A DNA stretch of 64,000 nt from Alcaligenes aquatilis (GCF_003076515.1 NZ_CP022390.1:3046572-3110571), one strand, 5' to 3'; positions 18,357-31,371 are shown, counted from the stretch's first letter. Numbers and translations are program-made. The notes: a model not told the origin generated them from the letters alone.

Positions 18357-21299
18357 TTACATGGTTGGTGGGAATTTATCCTGGGACTCGATCAGGAACT
18401 GTTTGGCTGCGCCGTCGTGGACCAGGTCGGTGATGGCTTGGGCTTTGAGCAGTTCAGTCGGGGTGCAGGCTTTAGAGATGATGAAGCCTTGTACGTAGTC
18501 CACGCCCAGTTCTTGCAGGGCTTTTAGAGTGGGGACGTCTTCTACCCATTCGGCAATGCTGATCATGCCCAGGTTGTTGGCCAGTTCGACGATGGTGCGC
18601 ACGATGGCGACGTTGGTTTCTTTTTTCAGCATGTCGCAGATCAGCGCGCCGTCGATTTTGATGGCGTCGGCGGGCAGTTCACGCAGGTAGGAGAAGGAGG
18701 TGTAGCCCGCCCCAAAGTCGTCCAGGGCAATGCGTACGCCCATTTTCTGCAGGCGTCGCATGAAGTTGCGGGTGTGCTCCAGATCATCCAGTGCCACGCC
18801 TTCGGTGATTTCAACGCACAATCGGCGGGCCAGGTGCTCGAAGCGGGCCAGAATGTCAAAGAGCCATTCGATGAAGGTGTCGTCGTTCAGGGACACGCCG
18901 CTCAGGTTGATGGTGACCCATTGGGTCTTGCTCAGTTGGGCTTCGTGTTTGGCCATCCACTCCAGGGTGGCGGAGAACACCCATTTGTCGATGATGGTGA
19001 TGGTGCCGCTTTCTTCAGCTGCTGCAATGATGCGGCCAGTAGGGATGAGCTGGCCGGAGGAGTCGCGCACGCGTAGCAGGGCCTCGAAGTTCAGGCTGTC
19101 CATGGGGCGGCGCAAGGCGGCGATGGGCTGCATTTCCAGGTAGAGTGCGCGGGAAGAACCGCCTTCCAGTTCTTCAAATAGACGCAGCTCTTCGGCGTGT
19201 TCTTGCAGGGCGTTGGAGTCCTGCCCATAGATGATCATGTCTTGATGCAGTCGGCGCGCGTCGCGGGAGGCTCGACTGGCGGCGGAGATGGCCTCTTGCG
19301 GAGCCATACCGGGTGCGACTTCGACCAGCCCCAATGTGCTGCGCAGGTTAAAGCTGCGGTTGCCCGCCAATACGGGGCTTTTGTTCAGCGACTCCAGTAC
19401 GTTATTGGCCAGAGCGCGGGCTTGGTCCGGTTCGCAATCTTCAAAGATGATCACAAATTCATCGCTACCGATGCGACCGATTTTGTCTTCGCTGCGCAGA
19501 ACGGATTCCAATTGTTCGCAGACTTTAAGCAGCAGGGCGTCACCCGAGGAATGGCCAAACGTACCGTTCACATATTTGATGTGGTTCAGGTCCAGATAAG
19601 CTAACAAGCAGGGTTTGTCGTTCTGGCTGCGATTGAGCAGACCATCCAGGGCTTTTTCGATTCCTCGCTGGTTCAGGACGTTGGTCACTGGGTCGTTGTC
19701 GGCCATCAGACGCAGCTGGCGGTAGGTCTCGGCGCGGGCGGTCACATCTTGCAGAGAGCCTTCAATGCACTGGTTGACGATGGCCACGCGCAAAGCGAAT
19801 TGGCATGGCTGAGCATTCGCGTCGTAGTGGGTAATGGTGACATCCTGGCCGTTCTGGGTGCTTTGTGCGACAGCTTTCCAGTCTTGCTCGGGGAAAAAGT
19901 CCGTCCAGTAAATGGTAGTTTCGCTGGGGTCTGCTTCTATGTGGAGCATGCGGCTCAACATGGGGCTGATGCGCAAAAAGACACCGGACTCGTTCAAGGT
20001 GAACATGCCAACAGGGGTGACCAGGTAGTGCGCCATCAGCTCGTTACGGGCGCGCAGAGATTCGCTGCGATCCTCCCGCAAGCGTTCGCCTACAGCGAGT
20101 GCCACCATTAGGTTGGAGAGCAGGAAGGCGATGACGCCGTTAAAGTTCTCTACAAAGCTGGAATAGCCAAACGTCACCAGAAAAACGGACGAAATGAGCA
20201 TGCACAAGGCCATGCTCAGCAGCACCAGTTGCCACAGTAAGATGCGCGAGCGGGTATGCAAGAGAACAGATAGCAGTACGGCCGAGACGCAGCACAGCGC
20301 GTAGATGGTACTGATCCACATCAGGGGCTGGAACACTGAAGCTGGAGCGAGCAGGGACACGGGTAGCAGGATCAAGCCCAGTATGCCGACCGTGGGTAGC
20401 AAGCGTTGCAGGCGGGCGGTGGTGATGGAGTTGCCCAGCAAGACGGTGAACAGGGAGTAGCTCAGAATGAAGTAGCAGGCAATGGTGACCTGGCGCAGTA
20501 CGGGCATGTACTGGGAGGGCAGGATCTGGCCTAGCCATTGAGTGTCCCAACCCATCGCCATCGAACCCAGACGTAGATTGCCAATCAGCCAGACAGACAG
20601 CAGCAGGTAAATCCAGGCGCGGTTGGTCGCGGCCAGCACCAGCATGAACATGGCCATGGTCAGCAAGCCGCCTTCCAGCAGCCCTATGCCACGGCTAAGG
20701 TGAATTGAAGAGTTGGTGACGTCAGAGCTGGCCCAGAGCTGGGCTTGCAGTAGCGTGGGACGTGAGGTCTGGACACGACACAGAACGGTGGCAGTGTGGC
20801 TTGTCTGGTCCAGTTCCAGGGTGTAGCTTTTGACCGGGGTCGGTGACAGGGCAGCAGGCGGGGACAGCTCGCTATTGCGCAGAGTCTTGCCGCTACGGGC
20901 ATCTTCACAGTGCAGCGAGGAAATCGGGGAGGCGGGAAAGTGCAGGACTTGCTCTTGTTCAGGCAAGGGAGCAGGCAGGGTCAGTAGCAACCAATGGGGC
21001 TCGCTCAGGTGCAGCCGTTGTTGGGACGGTGCATTTTCCAATTGCGTCAATAACTCTGGATCCGCATGCTCTTGTTGGCTGGCCAGTGCTTGAATGCCTA
21101 AATTTTGACCGGGAACGCTAGGGTAGCGATTGGGTAGGAACAACAATACCCATAACGTGAGCATGATCAGAAACAAAGGGATGACGTACAGACTTAAGCC
21201 GCGAATCAAGCGTTCGCTAGCCGATGTAACAGGCTCAAAGCTGTGGGTCGGTATCCCTGGGGTGGTCATGATGGTGGTACAGTCTCCAGCGCTTACCAT
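18357..21299 (-). CDS. Membrane-bound GGDEF/EAL protein with 7TMR-DISM-like sensor
   Basis: A 980-residue cyclic-di-GMP protein. After one N-terminal helix (about 37-53) comes a periplasmic domain to about 215. Seven or so membrane helices follow (about 215-410, 7TMR-DISM-like), then a PAS-like segment (about 425-540). The GGDEF domain (about 550-705) has GSDEF in place of GGDEF, and a C-terminal EAL domain lies at about 720-965. The EAL catalytic elements are all present: FEALLRV, the NLSG asparagine, EITEG, DDFGAGYTSF, IKIDG, AEWVED and VQGF. Phosphodiesterase activity is therefore plausible, while diguanylate cyclase activity is doubtful. The start is uncertain; an internal ATG at 21269 is an alternative. 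Confidence 0.85.
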   Translation of the reverse strand: MVSAGDCTTIMTTPGIPTHSFEPVTSASERLIRGLSLYVIPLFLIMLTLWVLLFLPNRYPSVPGQNLGIQALASQQEHADPELLTQLENAPSQQRLHLSEPHWLLLTLPAPLPEQEQVLHFPASPISSLHCEDARSGKTLRNSELSPPAALSPTPVKSYTLELDQTSHTATVLCRVQTSRPTLLQAQLWASSDVTNSSIHLSRGIGLLEGGLLTMAMFMLVLAATNRAWIYLLLSVWLIGNLRLGSMAMGWDTQWLGQILPSQYMPVLRQVTIACYFILSYSLFTVLLGNSITTARLQRLLPTVGILGLILLPVSLLAPASVFQPLMWISTIYALCCVSAVLLSVLLHTRSRILLWQLVLLSMALCMLISSVFLVTFGYSSFVENFNGVIAFLLSNLMVALAVGERLREDRSESLRARNELMAHYLVTPVGMFTLNESGVFLRISPMLSRMLHIEADPSETTIYWTDFFPEQDWKAVAQSTQNGQDVTITHYDANAQPCQFALRVAIVNQCIEGSLQDVTARAETYRQLRLMADNDPVTNVLNQRGIEKALDGLLNRSQNDKPCLLAYLDLNHIKYVNGTFGHSSGDALLLKVCEQLESVLRSEDKIGRIGSDEFVIIFEDCEPDQARALANNVLESLNKSPVLAGNRSFNLRSTLGLVEVAPGMAPQEAISAASRASRDARRLHQDMIIYGQDSNALQEHAEELRLFEELEGGSSRALYLEMQPIAALRRPMDSLNFEALLRVRDSSGQLIPTGRIIAAAEESGTITIIDKWVFSATLEWMAKHEAQLSKTQWVTINLSGVSLNDDTFIEWLFDILARFEHLARRLCVEITEGVALDDLEHTRNFMRRLQKMGVRIALDDFGAGYTSFSYLRELPADAIKIDGALICDMLKKETNVAIVRTIVELANNLGMISIAEWVEDVPTLKALQELGVDYVQGFIISKACTPTELLKAQAITDLVHDGAAKQFLIESQDKFPPTM

Positions 21300-21350
21300 C
21301 GAACTGTCTGGCCACTGACAGCGAAATCTGTGCTTTTCCGGCTAGGACGC

Positions 21351-21401
21351 AACAGGCCGGGATTGCGATGCCTGCTGATGGCAGCGCAATCCCGGCCTGT
21401 T
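21351..21401. terminator. Strong inverted repeat between the GGDEF/EAL gene and lysA
   Basis: A perfect 17-bp stem (AACAGGCCGGGATTGCG / CGCAATCCCGGCCTGTT) with a 17-base loop lies downstream of lysA and upstream of the GGDEF/EAL gene, both read leftward. It probably ends lysA transcripts, although the T-run is better on the plus strand (TTTT) than on the minus strand. Confidence 0.6.
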
Positions 21402-21464
21402 TTACGGTCAGATTCGAGAGTTCTTTAAGGCTGAATGGTTGTAACCTGCATTCTTGCCCTGGCT

Positions 21465-22733
21465 TTAGGGGAGCAATTGTTCGGTGGCAAACAAGCTTTC
21501 CAGTGTTTCGCGCGGGCGGATCACATGGACCTGATTCCCATCGACCAGAATTTCAGCCGCACGGGGGCGGGTGTTGTACTGGCTGGCCATGGTAAAGGCG
21601 TAGGCACCGGCGGACATAATGGCGATTAGATCGTCTTGTTGCAGCGCCAGTTGGCGGTCACGGGCCAGCCAGTCGCCGCTTTCGCAGATAGGGCCAACCA
21701 AATCGTAATGGGGGGTGTCCTCGCTTACGGGACGAGGGTTTACCGCTTCCACGCTGTGCCAGGCATCGTACAAGGTAGGGCGGATCAAGTCGTTCATGGC
21801 AGCATCAATGATGGCGAAGTTCTTGGTCTCACCATGCTTGAGGTATTCCACGCGGCTCAGCAGTACCCCGGCATTACCCACCATGGAACGGCCAGGTTCC
21901 AGCACGATCTCCAGATGGCCCAGGCCGTTCTTGTCCAAGGCGGCAAAGACTTCGGTCAGCAATTGGGTGGGGGTAACCAAGGTTTCGTCAGTGTAGCGAA
22001 TGCCCAGACCACCGCCCAAATCCAGGTGAGTCAGATTCACGCCTTGTTCCTTCAAGGCCAGGATCAGCTTGATCAGCTTGTCTAATGCGTCCAGATAGGG
22101 GCTGACCTCGGTGATTTGTGAACCGATGTGGCAGTCCACACCCACAATGTCCAGGCTAGGCAGTGCTTGGGCACGGGCGTAGATGCGAGGTGCTTGATCA
22201 ATAGGTACACCAAATTTATTGCCTTTCAGACCAGTGGAGATGTAGGGATGGGTGCGGGCATCCACGTCCGGATTCACGCGCAAGGAAACAGGTGCTTTCA
22301 CATTCATGCGTTCTGCAACCTGGGCAACGCGTTCCAGCTCGTCTTCGGATTCAACGTTAAAGCATTTCACGCCTGCTTTCAGGGCCGCTTCGATTTCCCA
22401 AACCTGTTTGCCGACACCGGAGAACACGACTTTGCCTGGGTCGCCACCAGCGGCGATGACACGGGCCAGTTCACCGCCCGACACGATATCAAAGCCGGTT
22501 CCCAGACGGGCAAATTCTTGCAGAATGGCCAGATTGGAGTTGGCCTTCATGCCATAGCACACCAACAACTTGCGGCCCTGGCCGGCTACTCGATAGGACT
22601 CCCAAGCGTCGCGCAAGGCTTGGCGGGAGTACACATACAGAGGGGTGCCGAATTCTTCAGCCAGCTTGTTCAGTGGAACTTGCTCGGCGTGCAGCGTGTT
22701 GTTCTGAAATTGGAAGTGAGGTGCAACGGTCAT
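21465..22733 (-). CDS. lysA: Diaminopimelate decarboxylase
   Basis: LysA decarboxylates meso-diaminopimelate to lysine, the last step of lysine synthesis, using pyridoxal phosphate. The 422-residue alanine-racemase-fold protein has the PLP lysine in CYGMKANSN (Lys63), the glycine-rich phosphate loop HLDLGGGLGI, the EPGRS motif, and the substrate/active-site cysteine in GPICESGD. The motif before the lysine reads YGMKAN rather than the common YAVKAN, as in other betaproteobacteria. It lies 43 bases after lptM on the same strand, forming the conserved lptM-lysA pair. Confidence 0.95.
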   Translation of the reverse strand: MTVAPHFQFQNNTLHAEQVPLNKLAEEFGTPLYVYSRQALRDAWESYRVAGQGRKLLVCYGMKANSNLAILQEFARLGTGFDIVSGGELARVIAAGGDPGKVVFSGVGKQVWEIEAALKAGVKCFNVESEDELERVAQVAERMNVKAPVSLRVNPDVDARTHPYISTGLKGNKFGVPIDQAPRIYARAQALPSLDIVGVDCHIGSQITEVSPYLDALDKLIKLILALKEQGVNLTHLDLGGGLGIRYTDETLVTPTQLLTEVFAALDKNGLGHLEIVLEPGRSMVGNAGVLLSRVEYLKHGETKNFAIIDAAMNDLIRPTLYDAWHSVEAVNPRPVSEDTPHYDLVGPICESGDWLARDRQLALQQDDLIAIMSAGAYAFTMASQYNTRPRAAEILVDGNQVHVIRPRETLESLFATEQLLP

Positions 22734-22776
22734 GGTGTCGTCAAATAACAGAGGTTAAGCGCGAGCAGGGCGGAAA

Positions 22777-22911
22777 TCAGCGCGGCGCTGTTTGGGCGTC
22801 CGCCGCTTCCTGCGCAGGAGGGTGATACAAGGGGCCTTTGTAGCCGCAAGCGCTGAGAAAAACGCTAAGTGTCAGCAAGGCCAGCAGGCGGGAAGAACGT
22901 AGTTTGTTCAT
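22777..22911 (-). CDS. lptM: LPS-assembly lipoprotein LptM (YifL family), 44 residues
   Basis: This short gene encodes a 44-residue lipoprotein. The signal peptide MNKLRSSRLLALLTLSVFLS ends in the lipobox LSAC, so Cys22 would be lipidated. The mature start CGYKGPLYHPP is the recognisable LptM/YifL signature, after which a short Ala/Gln-rich tail follows. LptM helps LptD, the outer-membrane LPS translocon, to mature at the BAM complex. Its position immediately before lysA (dapF in enterobacteria) is conserved. The ATG at 22911 is preceded on the minus strand by a weak ribosome-binding region. Confidence 0.9.
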   Translation of the reverse strand: MNKLRSSRLLALLTLSVFLSACGYKGPLYHPPAQEAADAQTAPR

Positions 22912-22969
22912 AAGGTATTGAGCGAGTGCGGACAATGCAGAGCATTATGCCATTTTGAAGGGCAAAGCA

Positions 22970-22996
22970 TAAAAAACGCCGGCGGTGCCGGCGTTT
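22970..22996 (-). terminator. Terminator downstream of mrcA
   Basis: An 8-bp stem (ACGCCGGC / GCCGGCGT) with a three-base loop, followed on the minus strand by a T-run (TTTTTAT). It lies 12 bases after the mrcA stop and separates mrcA from lptM. Confidence 0.85.
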
Positions 22997-23007
22997 GGGT
23001 ACTGGAT

Positions 23008-25455
23008 CTAGAAGGGGACGAAGGGTTGCGTTTCAGCGCCCGAGGAGCCGGAGTCAGAGTCCAGTTGCCGCAGCAGGTCGCCAATCCCATCGTTTTGATC
23101 CCCACCGCCTTGTTGCAGGAAGTCGTCACCCGGAGCGGGTAGACCAACACGGGCAATGGCTTGTCCGGGCGGGAATTCGTCAAAGTAGAAATCCCCGTTG
23201 ATGCGCGACAGGCCAGACGGCATAGGACCGGGAGGTACGATGGGCTTGTCTTTGAGTGCAGTGCGCATGTAGTTGATCCAGATAGGCATGGAGGCACCAC
23301 CGCCGGTTTCACCTGAGCCCAGGCTGCGTGGCCTGTCAAAGCCCATCCAGGCAATACCGACCAGATCTGGCGTGTAACCAGCAAACCAAGCGTCCTGAGA
23401 GTCGTTGGTGGTGCCTGTTTTGCCACCAATGTCTGTGCGCTTCAATGTGCGCGAGGCGCGGGCGCCAGTACCGGAGGTCGCCACACCGCGCAACAAGTCG
23501 TTCATGACGTAAGCAGTGCGGGCATCAATGGCGCGTGCAGCGGCATCACCCGCCACAACGGGCTTGGCACGCATGATGACTTTATTGGTGCTGTCGGTGA
23601 CGTAGTCGATCAGGTAGGGTTCGGTACGGTAACCGCCATTGGCAAAGACCGCGTAGGCGCCGGCCATTTGCAGGGGAGTCACGCTACCGGCACCCAGAGC
23701 CAGCGGCAGAACGGCAGGCTGACGGGCTTTGTCGAAACCAAAGCGAGTCACATAATCTTGCACGTACTTGGGGCCGACGGCCTGCATGATACGGATAGAT
23801 ACCATGTTTCTGGATTTGTACAAACCTTGACGCATGGTCAGCATGGGTTCGTACCTGCGCCCGTAGTTCTTGGGCGTCCATGGCTTGGAGCCGGTCTGGG
23901 CGGCGGTCAGAACAAAGGGTTCGTCCGAAATCTGGGTAGCAGGGGTTAAACCGCGCTCCAGTGAAGACGCGTAGATAAAGGGTTTGAAGGCGGAGCCGGG
24001 CTGACGCCAGGCTTGGGTGACGCGGTTGAACTTCCCATCTGAGAAGTGAAAGCCGCCGACCATGGCTTGGATAGCGCCGTCTTGCGGGCGTACCGATACA
24101 AAAGCAGCTTGCACCGCAGGCATATTCAGTACTTCCCAGTAATCGTCATTGCGGAATAGATAAACCACGGAGCCGCGCTGGATGCGTACGTCTGCTTTGG
24201 CATTTTTTACCAGGCCGCGAGCCACGATCTTCAAGGCGCGCTTGTCGTTGACATCAATAATTTGTTGGGCGGTACGGGCAACACGAATCTGGTTGGGGCT
24301 GGCGTCCAGCACCACGCCGGTCAGCAGGTCGCCCGTATCGGGGTACTTGTCCTGCAGGTCGTCCAGAATGGCATCTAACTGAGCGTGGTCGTTTTCAATA
24401 TCAGCGGGCAGATCCACTTGGCCTTGAGGGCCGGTGTAAGGAGCTCGACGGGTGTAATCCAGAATACCGTTGCGCACAGCCAGGTAGGCAGCTTCCTGGT
24501 CGGTGGACTGGATCGTGGTGTAGATATTGAAACCGCGCGAGTACACATTGTCCTGGTAGACGCCGTACAGTAGCTGGCGTGCCAGCTCAGCCGCGTATTC
24601 ACCGTGGATGGCATAGCCACCGGCGGGCGTGCCCAGGGCCGATTTCACAACGATTTCCTGTGCCAGGGCGTCTTGGTACTCTTGCTCGGTGATGTAGCCC
24701 AGCGAGCGCATGCGGCCCAGTACATAGGCTTGACGAGTTTTGGCGCGTTCGAAGTTGGCAATGGGGTTAAAGCGCGAGGGCGCTTTTGGAATGCCGGCCA
24801 GCATGGCGGCTTCTGCCGTTGTGATCTCGCCCAACTGCTTGCCCAGATAGGTTCGCGACGCTGCGGCAAAACCATAAGCACGGTGACCCAGATAAATCTG
24901 GTTCATGTACAGATCCAGAATCTGGTCTTTGGACAGTGTTGCTTCAATCTTGAAGGTCAGCAGCAGTTCGTAGAATTTGCGGGTATAGGTCTTTTCTGAT
25001 GACAGGTAGAAGTTACGTGCTACCTGCATGGTGATCGTGCTGGCCCCTTGTGTCTTGGACATGTGGGTCATATTGGCCAGGGCGGCGCGACCTACCCCCA
25101 TCCAGTCAATTCCACCGTGCTGGTAGAAACGGTCGTCTTCGGCCGCCAGAATGGCCGATTTCATGACATCGGGGATTTCGTCAAAACGCAGCACATTGCG
25201 GCGTTCTTCACCAAATTCGCCGATCAGCACCTTGTCCGCCGTGTAAATACGCAGTGGCACCCGTGGGCGATAGTCGATCATGGCGCTTAGATCGGGAAGG
25301 TTGGGCCAGGCTAAGGCCAGCGCCAGCGATCCGAGCAGGGCGGCACACAGACCAAGCCCCACAAAAAAGACCGAGGTCTTGATGATGAGGCGGGCAAGCC
25401 AGGAACCGGAGCTTTGCTCGGGTTTAGAATTGGGGGAGCGGGAAGAAGAACTCAT
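23008..25455 (-). CDS. mrcA: Penicillin-binding protein 1A (class A PBP)
   Basis: A bifunctional peptidoglycan synthase anchored in the inner membrane. The 815-residue protein has a cytoplasmic tail, one membrane helix (about 24-50) and a GT51 glycosyltransferase domain with catalytic Glu106 in AAEDDRFYQHGG and the GASTITMQVARN motif. An OB-like insert follows, then a transpeptidase domain with the SxxK motif in PGSAFKPF, the SxN motif in KSRNMVS and KTGTT. The C-terminal tail is Gly/Asp-rich. Gene and protein agree with betaproteobacterial PBP1A. It is divergent from aroK; the type IV pilus genes that often separate the two are missing here. Confidence 0.95.
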   Translation of the reverse strand: MSSSSRSPNSKPEQSSGSWLARLIIKTSVFFVGLGLCAALLGSLALALAWPNLPDLSAMIDYRPRVPLRIYTADKVLIGEFGEERRNVLRFDEIPDVMKSAILAAEDDRFYQHGGIDWMGVGRAALANMTHMSKTQGASTITMQVARNFYLSSEKTYTRKFYELLLTFKIEATLSKDQILDLYMNQIYLGHRAYGFAAASRTYLGKQLGEITTAEAAMLAGIPKAPSRFNPIANFERAKTRQAYVLGRMRSLGYITEQEYQDALAQEIVVKSALGTPAGGYAIHGEYAAELARQLLYGVYQDNVYSRGFNIYTTIQSTDQEAAYLAVRNGILDYTRRAPYTGPQGQVDLPADIENDHAQLDAILDDLQDKYPDTGDLLTGVVLDASPNQIRVARTAQQIIDVNDKRALKIVARGLVKNAKADVRIQRGSVVYLFRNDDYWEVLNMPAVQAAFVSVRPQDGAIQAMVGGFHFSDGKFNRVTQAWRQPGSAFKPFIYASSLERGLTPATQISDEPFVLTAAQTGSKPWTPKNYGRRYEPMLTMRQGLYKSRNMVSIRIMQAVGPKYVQDYVTRFGFDKARQPAVLPLALGAGSVTPLQMAGAYAVFANGGYRTEPYLIDYVTDSTNKVIMRAKPVVAGDAAARAIDARTAYVMNDLLRGVATSGTGARASRTLKRTDIGGKTGTTNDSQDAWFAGYTPDLVGIAWMGFDRPRSLGSGETGGGASMPIWINYMRTALKDKPIVPPGPMPSGLSRINGDFYFDEFPPGQAIARVGLPAPGDDFLQQGGGDQNDGIGDLLRQLDSDSGSSGAETQPFVPF

Positions 25456-25574
25456 TAGGGCTGATTTTAAAGTCCAAACGCAGCAGGACTGGGCCTCAAA
25501 TCAAGTATCAATGTAACAAAATAATACTAAGCGAGCGGACTGTGCTTAGGGAAGGCTAATGGGATAATACACAA

Positions 25575-26180
25575 ATGAACCACTCTTTACCCGCCGAGCT
25601 GATGCCTGTAGAACATCCTGATCCTTTATCAGACGCCGAGCTGCTCCATTTACAACAAACTGGCCCACGTCCCATTATTTTAGTGGGCATGATGGGAGCC
25701 GGTAAAACAACCATTGGCCGCCAATTGGCGCGGGAGCTCAAACGCGAGTTTATGGACCTTGACCACGAGCTGGAAGCCCGGAGCGGCGTGCGAGTGTCCA
25801 CTATCTTTGAGTTCGAAGGCGAGCAAGGGTTCCGCAAACGTGAATCAGCGGTGCTCGATATTTGTTCGCGCCAGAGCGGTATCGTGTTGGCAACGGGAGG
25901 CGGGGCCATTTTGTCCGAGGCCAATCGCCAGATCATTAAAGATCGCGGTATCGTAGTGTACTTGTGTGCCACTGTAGACGAGCTGTACCGTCGCGTGGCC
26001 CGAGACCGTAACCGACCGCTGTTGCAAACAGCGGACCCACGCGCCCGCATCCAGGAACTGTTGCAAGCGCGCGAACCCCTCTATGAAGAAGTGGCGGATA
26101 TCCGCTTTGAAACTGGCTCGGCGCCGGTTCATCATGCGGTGCGCCATTTATTGTCCCAGTTGAAAGAACGAGGTTGCTAA
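25575..26180 (+). CDS. aroK: Shikimate kinase
   Basis: Phosphorylates shikimate to shikimate 3-phosphate with ATP in chorismate synthesis. The 201-residue protein has a 30-residue N-terminal extension. The P-loop GMMGAGKT (residues 38-45) follows, then the DLDHELEARSG shikimate-binding segment, the FRKRES arginines, the ATGGGAI Gly-rich loop and the RDRNRPLL lid. The extension before the P-loop is longer than in E. coli AroK. The aroB start codon follows the stop codon directly with no gap, so the two are translationally coupled. Confidence 0.95.
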   Translation: MNHSLPAELMPVEHPDPLSDAELLHLQQTGPRPIILVGMMGAGKTTIGRQLARELKREFMDLDHELEARSGVRVSTIFEFEGEQGFRKRESAVLDICSRQSGIVLATGGGAILSEANRQIIKDRGIVVYLCATVDELYRRVARDRNRPLLQTADPRARIQELLQAREPLYEEVADIRFETGSAPVHHAVRHLLSQLKERGC

Positions 26181-27269
26181 ATGTCTGTAGTGCATGTTGA
26201 CGCCCAGGGTGGCGCTTATCCCATCCAGATCGCCGCCGGGCGTCTGGCGCAGCTTGCAGGCACGGTGCCAGCCGATACGTCTGCCATTGCGATCGTCACT
26301 AATCCTACGGTGGCAGCCTTGTATCTGGCACCGGTCAAACAAGCCCTGGCCGCAACGGGCAAGCCCGTTCATGTGATCGAACTGCCCGATGGCGAGGCCT
26401 ACAAGAACTGGGAATCTCTGAACCTGATTTTTGACGCGCTGCTGGGTGCTCATCTGGATCGCAAGGCCCTGATCGTGGCCTTGGGTGGTGGCGTTATTGG
26501 CGATATGGCCGGTTTTGCGGCAGCTTGCTTCATGCGCGGTGTGCGCTTTGTACAGGTCCCCACGACGTTGCTGGCGCAGGTGGATTCCTCGGTCGGTGGC
26601 AAGACAGCCATTAACCATCCGCTAGGCAAGAATATGGTGGGTGCGTTCTACCAGCCTATCGCCGTGGAAGTGGATACGGACGTACTCAAGACCTTGCCTG
26701 CTCGCGAAATTTCCGCTGGTCTGGCTGAAGTCGTCAAGTACGGCATGATTTACGATCTGGATTTCTTCAACTGGTGTGAGGAGCAGATCGCCCCCATGCG
26801 CCGTCTGGAGCAGGAGCAGATTGTTCATGCGATCCGCCGCTCTTGCGAGGTGAAAGCCGAGGTGGTTTCACAGGACGAACGCGAGTCGGGTCTGCGTGCT
26901 ATTTTGAATTTTGGTCACACTTTTGGCCACGCGATTGAGTCCGGTATGGGCTACGGCCAGTGGTTGCATGGCGAAGCCGTGGGTTGCGGCATGATTATGG
27001 CTGCTGAGCTGTCCGCTCTGGTGTGTGGTTTGCCGGCTCAGGATGTCGCTCGTATCAAAGCCCTGGTGCAAGCTAGCGGATGCCCGATCACGCCACCACA
27101 ATGGCCTGCAGACCGCTGGCTGGAGTTGATGCAGGTGGACAAGAAAAATGAAGGCGGCCAACTGCGCTTTGTGCTGCTGGATAAATTAGGCCATGCCAAG
27201 GTGCAGGCGGTCGCGCCGGATGTAGTGCGCCAGGCATTGGCCCGCTTTACAACGGTGGAACAGGAGTAA
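26181..27269 (+). CDS. aroB: 3-dehydroquinate synthase
   Basis: Converts 3-deoxy-D-arabino-heptulosonate 7-phosphate to 3-dehydroquinate with NAD and a divalent metal, the second step of the shikimate pathway. The 362-residue protein has the NAD-binding [10 protein letters not shown] and [15 protein letters not shown] motifs, [23 protein letters not shown], and metal ligands in LAEVVKYG and [10 protein letters not shown]. The gene begins immediately at the aroK stop codon and ends five bases before the dgt start, so aroK-aroB-dgt is one operon. Confidence 0.96.
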   Translation: MSVVHVDAQGGAYPIQIAAGRLAQLAGTVPADTSAIAIVTNPTVAALYLAPVKQALAATGKPVHVIELPDGEAYKNWESLNLIFDALLGAHLDRKALIVALGGGVIGDMAGFAAACFMRGVRFVQVPTTLLAQVDSSVGGKTAINHPLGKNMVGAFYQPIAVEVDTDVLKTLPAREISAGLAEVVKYGMIYDLDFFNWCEEQIAPMRRLEQEQIVHAIRRSCEVKAEVVSQDERESGLRAILNFGHTFGHAIESGMGYGQWLHGEAVGCGMIMAAELSALVCGLPAQDVARIKALVQASGCPITPPQWPADRWLELMQVDKKNEGGQLRFVLLDKLGHAKVQAVAPDVVRQALARFTTVEQE

Positions 27270-27274
27270 AACCG

Positions 27275-28399
27275 ATGCAAATGCTTGCCGCTTATGCCTG
27301 TCGCCCTGAACAGTCCCGCGGCCGGCGTTACGCAGAGGCAGCGCCCCAAGGCCGCAACGCCTTTCAGCGGGACCGCGACCGGATTATTCACTGCAATGCG
27401 TTTCGTTTGCTGGAATACAAAACACAGGTTTTTATTAACCACGAAGGTGATTTATTCCGAACACGATTGACGCATAGTTTGGAAGTGGCCCAACTGGCGC
27501 GGGCCATTGCCCGCAATCTGGGTTTGCATGAAGACCTTATCGAAGCCATCTCCCTGGCCCATGATCTCGGTCACACTCCGTTTGGCCATGCTGGCCAGGA
27601 CACGCTTAATAGCTGTATGCAGGAGTTGCGTCCCGAGGCCGGGGGCTTTGAGCATAATCTGCAAAGTCTGCGAATCGTGGACGAGCTGGAAGAGCGTTAT
27701 GCCGCCTTCAATGGTTTGAACCTGTGTTTTGAAACCCGCGAGGGGATCTTGAAGCACTGTTCCCTAAAGCATGCGCGTGAATTGGGCGAAGTCGGCCAGC
27801 GCTTTATTGATCGCAGCCAACCGTCTTTGGAAGCGCAAATGGCCAATCTGGCCGATGAAATTGCTTACAACAATCACGATATTGATGACGGTCTGCGCTC
27901 TGGCTTGATTCGCTTGGAACAATTGCTGGAACTACGCCTGTTCCGTGCGCATTACGAGCATGTGCAGGCTCAGTATCCGGGCTTGAGTGGCCAGCGGCTG
28001 GTCGCTGAAATTATCCGTGGCATGATCAACACCCTGGTGGTGGATTTAACGGAAACCACGCGCGCCAAGCTGGAAGAACACCGTCCCGATAGTGCAGATG
28101 CAATCCGGAACCTTCCGCGCCTGGCCGGTTTTTCGCCCGAGCTGCGCGCCCAGGCCGATGAGCTTAAACGTTTTTTGCACGCCAATCTGTACCGTCATTA
28201 CAAAGTGGTGCGCATGATGAACAAGGCGCAACACATCGTGCGTGACCTGTTTCAGGCGTTTGTGGATGATCCGCGTCTATTAGCAGCCGAACATAGGCGC
28301 GAAGATCCGATTGCACAGGCTCGTGCTGTGGCTGACTACATCGCTGGCATGACGGACCGTCATGCCATTCGTGAGCACGACGCTATTTTCAAGATGTAG
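27275..28399 (+). CDS. dgt: Deoxyguanosinetriphosphate triphosphohydrolase-like protein
   Basis: An HD-domain dNTP triphosphohydrolase that cleaves dNTPs to nucleosides and triphosphate. The 374-residue length matches the shorter Dgt-like subtype common in proteobacteria. Metal-binding HD residues are visible in [15 protein letters not shown] (His) and [17 protein letters not shown] (HD), and the later motif [14 protein letters not shown] gives the downstream Asp. The N-terminal [10 protein letters not shown] region is typical. It is the last gene of the aroK-aroB-dgt operon and stops eight bases before the convergent uvrA. Confidence 0.9.
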   Translation: MQMLAAYACRPEQSRGRRYAEAAPQGRNAFQRDRDRIIHCNAFRLLEYKTQVFINHEGDLFRTRLTHSLEVAQLARAIARNLGLHEDLIEAISLAHDLGHTPFGHAGQDTLNSCMQELRPEAGGFEHNLQSLRIVDELEERYAAFNGLNLCFETREGILKHCSLKHARELGEVGQRFIDRSQPSLEAQMANLADEIAYNNHDIDDGLRSGLIRLEQLLELRLFRAHYEHVQAQYPGLSGQRLVAEIIRGMINTLVVDLTETTRAKLEEHRPDSADAIRNLPRLAGFSPELRAQADELKRFLHANLYRHYKVVRMMNKAQHIVRDLFQAFVDDPRLLAAEHRREDPIAQARAVADYIAGMTDRHAIREHDAIFKM

Positions 28400-28407
28400 G
28401 TTTTGCT

Positions 28408-31371
<2,964 letters not shown>

